This document shows, one piece after another, positions 1 to 9,811 of a stretch of DNA of 64,000 nt. The position numbers were made by a program, and so were the translations under genes. Position 1 is the first letter of the stretch, and each line of letters begins with the position of its first letter. The stretch lies in NCBI GenBank assembly GCA_036571765.1, contig BROE01000003.1:8801732-8865731 (forward strand). Reading direction: 5' to 3'. The stretch is from Plecoglossus altivelis (lineage: Eukaryota > Chordata > Actinopteri > Osmeriformes > Plecoglossidae). A model generated the notes under the pieces. That model ran no database searches. It worked only from the letters and a program-made list of their open reading frames with translations, and was not told the origin of the DNA.

Positions 1-2412
1 GCGGTCATCCCCCAAATAAACAATAAAAAATAAAAACGGAATTGAAGAATTAAAAAGTATAACCCTATTATGAAATTACTTGTGTCCACTGTCCTATATT
101 TTAATTAGTAAAAATTTTGGAGCAACATAAAACTTTATCAAGTCTTTCACCTACAAAGGAACTTCCATTTCCTTTGTCTCTGGTAACACTTCATGACAGG
201 ATTCTGCCAACAAACCACGATGCCATACACCGACGAACTCTTTCGGATGGCTCTGAACCGGGTTCTTCTGCTGCTCTTTCTGGGCCTTTGAATGGTGGCA
301 TGTGTGACCATGGTAGGAGCTAGGGGAGCCTTGGCAGCCTGGCTTGGTTATCATTGTCTGGCTCGCTGGTTCTTCTTGTCTCGCACTTTGAATCGCAGTG
401 ACGACTATAGCTGCCAGGGGTTGGGGGGAGGTGAGGTGGGGGGGATTTGCTCGCGTATCTACACAGATGCTGGGCGAGTGAGCAGGGACAACGCTACATT
501 GTTCCCCCTTTTCGTGCAGCAATACAGACTCCTTGGCGTGTGAGCGGCTGCGCGGGAAACAGAACGGATCCCCTCCCCCGTATTGGGGGGGGGGGGGTTT
601 CAGCCACCGAGCACCAGAACCTCATCCCAGAGATAAACCCTGAGTCTCCTGGATGTCAGATCCAGCTCACTGCTGACACACACATGTAGAACGCATACGG
701 CGCATAATCTGGAGGGGGGGGGGGGGGGGGGGGGCTGGGGCGACACACAGGCCGACCCGCACCCAGGCTGCGAAGTACAACCGTAAAGAGAAAGGGAGAG
801 AAAATTCCTAAAATCTCTCATCCCTCAATGAGTTGTCGTTTTTCCAAGGAAAGCCGCAATTTGTTTTCTAGCTCGCTCCTGGATGAGAAGGGTTAGAACC
901 AGAAGAGGGTTAGAACTCACAGCAACACCAAAAACACGGGGTCACAGTTACATAAGTGTGAAGTGCGTCTCTATGTATTTTTAATGTAGGTAAGTCCCGG
1001 CTCGGCTTGGGTGGTGGGGGGGGGGAGTGAGCGGCCCCTGATGGAGGCTGCCACGGGGGCTGTTAGATGCCAGAGTTCTGTTTGCAGCTCTACCGAGCAG
1101 GTAATTTCACGAGCAGAGGCGGCCATGAATAAAAGATAACGGTGACACAGCCGACTCGCTTATTCATCCCTGCGACTCCTCCTTTCAGTCAGCCGAAAGG
1201 GTTTGAAGAACCTGGATTCTCTGAATTAGTCTGCCACAATTTCCGACCCCTTGGACCCAATGTCTCTCGGTCGCGGGCAGAAATAATAACAAAGGTATGT
1301 TGGCGTGGACAGGCCCCAACGAAAACATGAGCGTATTATGACGCAGCAACGCAGAAACCTGGGAAAGGTCTACACTCCCCGCCCCCCCCCCTCATCTAAT
1401 AAAAACACCTCTAGTATAACTTGAAACACAAGAGCAAGTCTGTGTCCACTTTAAATATTGGCTTTAAAAGCAAAGTGACTTTTATTGTTATTATCCAGAT
1501 TTCTCGACTTGGCATAAATGTGTTTGCTTTTCATTTTGTCAGGAGTGAAGACACAGGCTTCAGACAGCGTGCTCTGAATAGGTCGAGAAACCACAAGTAC
1601 GTCAGAGGGAGATGACTTGGACCCTGAAGGATCCACATTGACTCCCGTTTTCTTTTCATTGATGGTCTTGGCCGACAGATCTGTTCAACTGGGATAATAA
1701 ATGCCTTATTCTCCCGTAAGAGTGTTTGGGCATGTGTTAGAACACAGCCTAGCTGGGACTAGGTGCTTGAGGGGTTTTACAACTCCAAGTGCGTTCAAAA
1801 ATGTCCTGTTCTAGCAACGTGATTGTTCTTCAGGGTGTCTGCTTTCAGCCGTGGTACACTAACACCAGGGCTAGTCCGTGCAGGTATAGTATCTGGAGGA
1901 AACAGAGTGAGCCACGAACTTCAGACAAACTGAGCGGTGGAAGGCTGAGCAACAACACATTTTCCTTGTCGGTTGCTGGAGCAAACAGCGGCTGAACTTA
2001 TCAGGGACTGCAGACCCTCAGAGCCCTATCTCACTGCAGCCTAAAAGGAAGCTGTTACTTCAGTACTGTCATTCCCCCGGTTGTAATGTCTAATAATGGT
2101 GCCTCCCCCTGTGTCTCGAAGGCATGACCAGTATACTGCACAAGTACACAATAGCAGCTCACAAGTTTCTCATTCCACGTCAAACCTCCCCTCTCCCCCA
2201 CTAGTAAGCAATTCACAAGCTTTTGACAAAAGCTTAAATGCGGACATGTATCCTGAAAAGCAAGTCCCCTTTCTGTAAGTGCATGAAGAGTCAAATCATA
2301 TGTTACTGGTGGAAATCACATCTAAATATATCAGTGTTTGGTTGAAAGTGTTCAGCCAGATTGCAGGACTGTCTCCTGAAGGCAACATCGTTGGAAAGGA
2401 AAGGCGACTCAC
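1..2412 (-). other. mef2a: mef2a intron downstream of the 204-nt exon (partial)
   Basis: This is the start of the intron after residue 86 on the minus strand. I looked for the next MEF2 exon (alpha1 or alpha2 type, ALNKKE- or TLRKKG-like) and did not find it, so the intron leaves the window. It holds long homopolymer G runs at 585-597 (13 nt) and 714-734 (21 nt), shorter runs near 1016-1025, and a C run near 1381-1390. No other gene is supported. Confidence 0.7.
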
Positions 2413-2616
2413 CTCCACAATGTCGGAGTTGGTTCTGCTCTCGTGCGGCTCGTTGTACTCGGTGTACTTGAGCAGGACTTTGTCCATGTCTGTGCTGGCA
2501 TACTGGAACAGCTTGTTGGAGCTGTTGAAGATGATGAGGGCGATCTCACAGTCACACAGAACGCTCAGCTCATAGGCCTTCTTCATCAGACCAAACTTCC
2601 TCTTTGTGAATGTTAC
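2413..2616 (-). CDS. mef2a: mef2a coding exon 2: end of MADS box and MEF2 domain (residues 19-86)
   Basis: This exon encodes 68 residues in phase 0 at both ends. It starts VTFTKRKFGLMKKAYELS and ends NEPHESRTNSDIVE. It is the remainder of the MADS box (to about residue 57) plus the MEF2 domain (about 58-86), which bind A/T-rich MEF2 sites as a dimer and recruit co-factors such as class IIa HDACs in the nucleus. Read on the minus strand, the acceptor is CCCAG just before 2616 and the donor is GAG|GTGAGT (2407-2412). The 204-nt length is the standard size of this MEF2 exon. SDIVE at the end fits MEF2A or MEF2C; from family knowledge MEF2D has ADIIE. The assignment to mef2a rests on the neighbouring ttc23, a MEF2A neighbour in human. 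Later exons (the mutually exclusive alpha exons, activation domain) are not seen and must lie left of the window. Coding identity is near certain; the paralogue letter is inferred. Confidence 0.96.
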
Positions 2617-2632
2617 CTGGGAAACACAAACA

Positions 2633-2635
<3 letters not shown>

Positions 2636-2674
<39 letters not shown>

Positions 2675-2684
2675 AAGAAAGAAA
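2636..2684. repeat. (GA)n / (GAAA)n microsatellite beside the mef2a exon
   Basis: About 17 GA units are followed by GAAA units, starting 20 nt from the exon acceptor at 2616. On the transcribed (minus) strand it reads as a long CT tract and therefore forms the polypyrimidine tract of that acceptor. Confidence 0.97.
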
Positions 2685-5600
2685 ACATCATAAATACAGA
2701 CATGTTTGACTTATCACTGTCTTTGAAGTTGTATTACACAAACACGTGTACTAAACTAGATTTGGAAGAATGTTGAATTGAGTGTCATGATCCAGTTGAA
2801 AGAATTGACACAAATTGGTTTGTTCATGTTTGACGACAAATAAGTTGTTTTCCCATCTCTAAAATCTATCAATCACACAGTGACACTTGTTCTGTTCGTC
2901 CTTTGGAAAAACTCCACAGACCATGTGACTCGGTAGTGGGGTTTAGACCGACCAGAGGTCAGACGGCTGAGGTAGAGACAGGTCAGGAAGCTGAGTCAGA
3001 GCATCTGCAAACAAGAGTGATCCATATATATTAGCCTCTGGCTCCGTGCTCCCTTCCTACAGTACATACATACAGACAGGGTGACGGAGAAAGGGCGGCC
3101 CCTGCGCGCCTTAGCCCGTAACATGAGTCCACGGCTGGGACTGCAGGTCGTACATCACGCTGGAGGTAACCTGACCCTCTCTGCAGAGTGTGTCCTGCAG
3201 TCCTGTCTCTGTGCCTCATGCGCTTGCTGTTACGTTTCACCTCTTTACTCCTGTACCAACTTGTCCTCTGTTGCCCTACAAACTCATTCACTTAGAGAGG
3301 AATCTCGAAACGCACGTGTTACACAAAGTGGGTTCTGAGGATGTAGCGCTGTTTTCGATGGAGCCTCGCTACTAGAATGTGCCATGTGCTTGATGCGAAC
3401 CGTATGAATGTGTACTATCTTCCGCCAATTTCACTGACCTGCTATGGGGGAGCTGAGCAGATGAGCTGGCTTTGTTCAACTTTAATTGGTCACAGCTTGC
3501 AGTTAGCTTCATTTAAAATTGCATAATGCAGTCAAATCCTGTGAACTGTATTGAGTCTCTGTATCCAGTCAGCCAGTGAGGTCACTCCAACTGTGAAAAA
3601 TGAATTTCCAAAGTCCCACACTACAGGTAATTACACAGGTCCATTAATTCTCCTTTAGACACACAGTGCTTTCCATGTCAAGCATTAAGCTTGAAAATGG
3701 ACTATTTGACGTATATATTGAAATTAATTTATTAAGTCACTTAAGTCACAGCAGTGTTTTCAACATAGTTAACCACAAGTAGATGCACACAAGTGGCATT
3801 GATTTGCACTTCACATACCAATTGAGTAATTGTAATGATCACATCAGTATTTTTTACAAAACAGAAGCCTTTTGCTTAAGAAGACTTGTGCCATTGTCCA
3901 GTCCTGCTATGAGTCTTTCTTCTTGCGGGATTTGCAATACTAAATAGTTTGACTGTTGATGCAATATAGTTTAGAATACACGGAGGCTGAAATGTGGAGG
4001 TGGCCGCTGGAATTCGGTTGCTCTGACAGCGTGGCACCAACAGCCTCCACCCAGCTGAAACTATCCCACCGCTCCTAAATCAAAGAGGAACGATTTAGCT
4101 TGTTTGTTTGTTCATCCACCTGGAAAGCGCTCACGTTCACAGGAGAAATGAATGCATAAACGGTATGCTCTTTAACAGCCTGTCTGCCAAGCCATTGAGA
4201 CGTGTCTTTTCAGCAGGATGTCCACATGAAGGAGGAGGCGGGGGGTGGAAGGGACCTGGTTCTACCCAGCTGGCTGGCAGAATGCTGAGTGCAGCTTCGC
4301 TGACCCAGGGCCCACTTCATTTCCCCTCTAGGAGCACAGAGACTCCCTCCTCCGTGCCCCAACCCTGCCATTACTAAACTGGAGCCCAGAAACATCTCCC
4401 AGCTAGCCCGTTCATATGCCATGCCCTAGACAGCTCCTATCAACAACCAAGCAGAACTGATCCTGTACGATACAGGAAGTACAAAGAGTAAGTGAATTCA
4501 ATGAGCAGTGAAGTGAATTATAAGGAGAATGTCTTGAGCCATAGAGAGTGAAAATCAAGAGGATTTTTCTTTCCTGGTATGCGCATCACCTATGCACTTT
4601 TAAACATTTCTACAGAATAGTCAATGTAAGAATGAGTTAAGTGTAATGGAAAAAAGTTACAGTAATTTATACTTTTTCACCCCTTTGATAAGGTCACCAT
4701 GATAACCTATACAAAGACACACAGAACAGTAAAGTAACTGTATGTCTGAAAACCCTGACCTTTTCACAGTCTCTTGCTGTAAGAAGTTACTAATTATGTT
4801 CCGCCGCCAACTACTCCACACTTGTCTAACTTACTAACTTGTCTTAGCTTTGTCGATCCATCACTGGGGAATAGGAAAGGACTTGTGTACAATTGTGTGT
4901 GTGCAATTGTGTGTGCACAAACCCATGTGTGTGAGTGTGTGTCCTCTAACAACGACCAGGACAGACCTGTCAATCATATGGTATATCAGTGTCCTTCCTT
5001 GGGAGAACAAAAAGTCAACATGACAAACACAGACATCTGATCGTAAAGCAGCATGTAGCCAGGATGTTACGTGGAGGTGCCATCTGACTTGCTGACACCT
5101 GCACCACAGCTGAGGAGCTGGCTGCCTTACGAAAAAGGCTCCGCGTCAGCTCCCGTGATCTCCACAGCAGAGAGGGCTGTAGAGAGGGATAGAGAAGACG
5201 AGAGCCCAGGCACCAGCTGGCAGAGTGACCCAGGCCCCCTGGCTGGAGTCCGGGCAGGGCTGAGCTGAGCTGGAGCAGGGGGGAGGGTGACTGGGGGGCT
5301 GGGGGGCTGGGAGTAAGGCCACGGCCTGTGCTGCTGTCTGCCTGGATCAGCTCTCCGTGGAAGGATGGAGTGCCCCTGGACCCCCATGTGGACCACTGTC
5401 AGACCCACAGGCTTGGTCCAGCAGCTGGGCTTGACTTGAACTGCATTGGGTCCCTACTGATAAGTCATACACGCTTGGAGCGCATTTGTTATTGTATGTC
5501 AATCTTTCCTAGAAGTGGTAAAACCTTAGAAACGGCAGTACACAAATGAACAGAGCATGATGAATCACATAGCCAATTCATGTAATAATCTGCTTTTCGA

Positions 5601-5830
5601 TGACAAACTATAAATAGGCCCCTACAGTTACAGATGATCACAGTGACCTCTCACACTACAGGAAGACTTGGCCGTGTTTACCACCGTTTCTCCACCCCCT
5701 ATCTACCAACAAGGTCATTACCTGTTAAAGAATCATGACGATATCAGCAAGAGGGGAGGGGAGGGGGATGAGAAATAGAGGGATGTACTGTCTTGCTCCC
5801 TGGTGGGAGACTGATAGAGACAGATACATG

Positions 5831-5917
5831 GAGGGAGAGAGAGAGAGGGAGAGGGAGAGGGAGAGGGAGAGAGAAAGAGAGAGAAAGAAAGACAGAAAGA
5901 AAGAAAGAAAGAGAGAG
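5831..5917. repeat. purine-rich microsatellite (GA/GGGA/GAAA)
   Basis: A run of GAGA, GGGAGA and GAAA units with a few interruptions, inside the mef2a intron. It produces glutamate/arginine-rich and leucine/serine-rich chance frames on the two strands. Confidence 0.95.
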
Positions 5918-6497
5918 TGCAAGAGAGAGAAGAGCTGTGTGCCCACGAGCGTGTTACGTACCCTGGCTCCATCCAAAGTGAACCACAGCAAGGGCAGGCA
6001 ACCCTCCACCCAGCCGCAGAATCATCAAACTTTTAATGACTTGGGCAATTACCCCCGGTGTGCCTGCCTAATGGCATCCAGAGGACGTCGTTAGGCACGA
6101 GGAGCTACGCCCCACGCTCGCTAGCCCCTGACTAGCCAGCCCACGGTCCCCACACTGCCTAATCAGGCCACTCTGTACCTTCGCCTGTACCCACCACACA
6201 ACATCCCGGACGACCCTCTTCCAGGAAGGCGGGAGTACCGTTTGCGGGGGACAAACTAACACGGCACCGTCGGAACGTGCCACAGAGCCACTTTCTGTCT
6301 GAGAGCCTCAGCCGTTTGGGGCTAGGGACTGGGCCAATACCAATTCTACCATGAGGAACAGCCTGTGATCTGATGCCTGTTACACTGTGCCAAATTATTT
6401 TCACAAGGCAGGTGTGTGTTGGGGGGGGGGGTTATTGTAGGCATGAGTCAATTCTATCATTAGGTGAGGGGATGGATGTGGTGGTTGATGGGGGTGG

Positions 6498-6625
6498 GGA
6501 CGGGTCTGGGGCTAGAATTGATGCTGGGGCTAGGGCTGGAGTTGATTCTGGGGCTAGGGCTGTAGAAGATGCTGGGGCTAGGGCTAGGGCTGGAGTTGAT
6601 GCTGGGGCTGGGGCTGGGTCTGGAT
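6498..6625. repeat. degenerate G-rich minisatellite
   Basis: Imperfect copies of a unit built from GATGCTGGGGCTAGGGCTGG and GAGTTGATTCTGGGG-like segments, at least four times. Several runs of three or four Gs lie within short spacing, so the plus strand meets a simple G-quadruplex pattern. The Ala/Gly/Arg frame it makes has no sign of being a gene. Confidence 0.85.
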
Positions 6626-8381
6626 CATGTTTCATCCAAGTCTCATAGCAGACCCCAGCTTTGGACGATTTATATAAATGACATGTTACGTGTCAAACCC
6701 AACAACGTCGTCCAGTCTTTGAATGACCACAGTGCATCAGCAGAGGTATTGAGAGAAAAGAGATGTACACTATGATAAAAGGAAACCGGAAAGAAATATG
6801 AAACAATTTGCACACTTTAAACACTGTGATGGTGTCTGGGCTCCTGCCCAGAATCTTGAAGCTAATCCATTTGTTGTGATAGATAGTGCAATTATAGACC
6901 TCCGGCCCATACCATACTCTCTGGCATAAATCCTGAAAGGTCAACAGCCCATCCAGAGCACTCCCAGTGATGATGCTAGAATCTCCCGCTGTCCCCGCGC
7001 TACCTCCCGTACTACCACGCTATTTAATTAGCCCACTTAAGGCCCTCTTTCCATTCAACGCTATGAATACGGATGGCTCACGGCAAAGCCGGGGCTGATA
7101 AAGATTCTAATTGTCTTCCTACAATGGCGCCCGCATGCTAATGGCCATTCCCTCTAGGTTAGAGGCGCACCCCGGAGAGATGAGACCGTGCTTTGTGGTT
7201 CACAGAAGCAGGCTGCACACTCGCACGTGTGCGCGCATCAGCACGCACGCACACACACACCCATTCTCCATGCCAAAGCTTTATTTTCGAAGCCCTCACA
7301 GCAGTATATGAACAGTGGCCTATTCTCATTTGGCGGTGGTGTGCTGAGCCAGCTAAAGCCTCATAATGGCGACGCCTGGGTTCCACTGATAACCATGCCC
7401 TATGAGGGGAGAGCGTGACATTATCAATCTGATGGACGGATGAACAGGAGGGAGATGCTGTCTTTTTAAACAGTCTTTGTCTCCACGGCTCCATTTCACG
7501 ATGAAACAAACCTGCTCCTCTGCACTCTTACGCTACAATCGGGCGTAGATTTCAAAAGGTTAGCAGTTTGCCAATCAAGCCCTCTAAGACGACCTGACTT
7601 GATGTTACTTCCTGTCTGCCTCTCGAAGATGTCACAGGTCAGCGAACACGATGCAGATAGTAACTCTATCTCGCTCTCTCGTTACTGTCTCGCAGCCGCC
7701 CTGCTCGCTTCTTGTTCCCCTGCCTCCCCTGCCCTCGTATTTGTATCCCACCCACTGCCAGGTGTTATGCTGATAATTGGCCCGTCGTGTGGATTTTTGT
7801 TTCTCACTTGACTGAACTGCTAGCCACAGAGTAACTGTCAGAGATGGGGGAGGGGGCGGGAGCTGAGGGCGAGGGGCAGGAGGTCTCATGTTATCACCCT
7901 CCGGAGGGCGAGCACAACCTCAATTAGCTTTCTGTGTGCATGGCAGAAAAAGTTGTTTCTCCCGCACGAAACGTGCAAATGATATTTTGAGAGGGTGTGA
8001 GTATGATCCATCCTTTTGGTTCACCCGAAGACTCAGGTATTTGTTTGAATCTGATTTTCGAGTGATGGAATGTAGGGGGGGGGGGTCACAAGTGAACATT
8101 GCAACAACCGGTTAGCGATGCCAGCCCATAAGTCTTTTAAAATCTATGGAGGAGAAAGAAAAGTTTGCAAAGGGCTCTGTCACAAAGACACGGCATTCAT
8201 ATTTTTAAAAATAACGGTTTTAAACCGAGCGTTCAAAGATACAGCCCAGCACAGTGCATCGCATTCTCCTGTTGCATCTCACGAGGTTGTACAGGAAAGG
8301 CTCCTGTGGAGCAGCATAGTGTACTACACCCATGTTTAGGAGGTTATATTTAGCTAGAGCAGACAGGGTGAGCTGTGGGCC

Positions 8382-8382
8382 G

Positions 8383-8428
<46 letters not shown>
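8382..8428. repeat. (CT)n microsatellite
   Basis: About 23 CT units with one TT interruption, in the mef2a intron. Confidence 0.97.
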
Positions 8429-8430
<2 letters not shown>

Positions 8431-9540
8431 GGCCAGCCTGGGCAACGGCAGGGCAGACTGAGGGGAGAGAGAAGGGAGAGCTGTGTGCTCCTGACCCACC
8501 CTGCTAATGAGATGGTGCTGTGGTGTGGAGCTGCGCTGCCTGCTCTTAATTACTACTGAGCAGCTGCAACCACACGGAGCTAACCCCCGAGCAGGGCTGG
8601 GGGCTGGAGTAAGGGGCCCCCGCTAGGCCTGCAGACAGACCCCAGCGGTGGGGAGAGGCCATGAGCTGCCCCGCTGATGCCCACTCGCGCTCCCTCCCAC
8701 GCCAGGAGGTTCCTCGACGCTCCGCTCCTCAGCCCAGCCTGCTCCTGCCTCCTCATCAACTTCTCAGGCTGAAATTGCAGGGTGGCGATAGGGTAAATAA
8801 TGCCTGACAGGACAGCATGGCTACACGGACGGAAATCTGTCATGCACTCGGTTCCTCTTGTGAGGACTTCAGACAAGGACTGTTTATCTCAATCCTTACG
8901 GTCCGCTTATGAGTTACCACAAGGCAGCCTCCATTTTTATCTCCATCATGACTCCATCCAAAGGGGCTCTCTAATCACACAAGCACAATTTTTTTTAAAC
9001 AATTCCATTTCATTCTACGGAAAATGGAAAAGCGCACACATCCACTGTAAGATGAAGGCTTACAGTATAACTTGTACTCTAAATCCTAATCGACTAGTAC
9101 TAAATGACTAGTACACCGTCCACAATAATACTATTTATGAATACATGTTTTTGCTATCATTTATTTGTATTTTACTACATCCACAGAATCAATCTCAGTA
9201 TAAATAACCTTTTTACTAAGCCTGTTTATCCAAGCTTACATCAGGAAGTACTTTTTGAGGGGGCTGGGTGATGTTTATCCATTAGAAATAATGAGTAGGT
9301 TTTTTTGACTGAATTGATAGTCCTCATGGCAGCTATTCACTCTGGCACAACAGTGTTACCTCAAACTGAATAGCTGTGCCAACATAAGAACTGGGCTTCT
9401 GGTGAGAGGGTGCTTGAGTTGGCTTGTCACAACTGGGCCGGGCTGAGAGCGAGCGAAGCCTCACTTAGACTGATGGGAGGGCTTGTGTGTCCCTGAGGGA
9501 GCGTGTGGGGAATGTTTGCAGGTGATCCCGTGACACTGAC

Positions 9541-9594
9541 CTGTCTGTTCCTCTCGTCCATGATCCGGGTTATTTGGATCTTCTTCCGTCCCAT
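9541..9594 (-). CDS. mef2a: mef2a first coding exon: start codon and first 18 residues of the MADS box
   Basis: Reading the minus strand from 9594 gives MGRKKIQITRIMDERNRQ, the invariant start of vertebrate MEF2 proteins. The start codon has a strong context (GCAGCCATGG). The last codon CAG is followed by a GT donor (CAG|GTCAGT, 9535-9540), and codon 18 joins in phase 0 to V19 of the exon at 2413-2616, giving an uninterrupted residues 1-86. The basic N-terminal arm (GRKKIQ) inserts into the DNA minor groove in known MEF2 structures. The intron to the next coding exon is 6,924 nt. This is the 5' protein-coding end of the gene; any exons further right on the minus strand are untranslated. Confidence 0.95.
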
Positions 9595-9740
9595 GGCTGC
9601 GTCCTTTCTGCTCTCTCTCTGACACCTCAGGAATATCAGAACAACGACAAAGCTGGTCTCCCTTCGCTCTCCTAGTACATTGTACAGCACTCTCTCTCTT
9701 CTCTCTTCTCTCAACGTCAACGTTGTGGCCACACTGCAGT
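9595..9740 (-). other. mef2a: probable 5'UTR part of the mef2a start-codon exon
   Basis: On the minus strand a CAG acceptor (its AG is the complement of 9741-9742) follows a pyrimidine run of about 60 nt produced by the (GA)n tract at 9750-9811. An exon starting at 9740 and running through the ATG at 9594 to the donor at 9540 would be 200 nt long. The 146-nt leader contains one short upstream ORF at 9672-9680 (ATG TAC TAG). Nearer AG dinucleotides lie upstream of the ATG but without a comparable pyrimidine tract. The acceptor choice is an inference from splice-site quality; there is no transcript evidence. Confidence 0.55.
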
Positions 9741-9749
9741 CTGCAAAGG

Positions 9750-9811
9750 AAGACACAGAGCAAGAGAGAGAGACAGAGAGAGAGAGTGAGAGAGAGAAGG
9801 AAAGAGAGAGA
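9750..9811. repeat. (GA)n tract acting as polypyrimidine tract of the start-codon exon
   Basis: Imperfect GA repeat ending about 10 nt from the inferred acceptor at 9741-9742. On the minus strand it is a CT-rich stretch directly before TTTGCAG. Confidence 0.9.

Larger units (their letters stand above)
2617..9540 (-). other. mef2a: mef2a intron between the two coding exons
   Basis: This 6.9 kb GT-AG intron separates codons 18 and 19 of the MADS box, a conserved position in vertebrate MEF2 genes. It contains microsatellites at 2636-2684, 5831-5917 and 8382-8428 and a G-rich minisatellite at 6498-6625. The open frames in it are short or low-complexity and have no recognisable domain. It may carry enhancers, but I cannot identify any from a single sequence. 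Confidence 0.8.
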
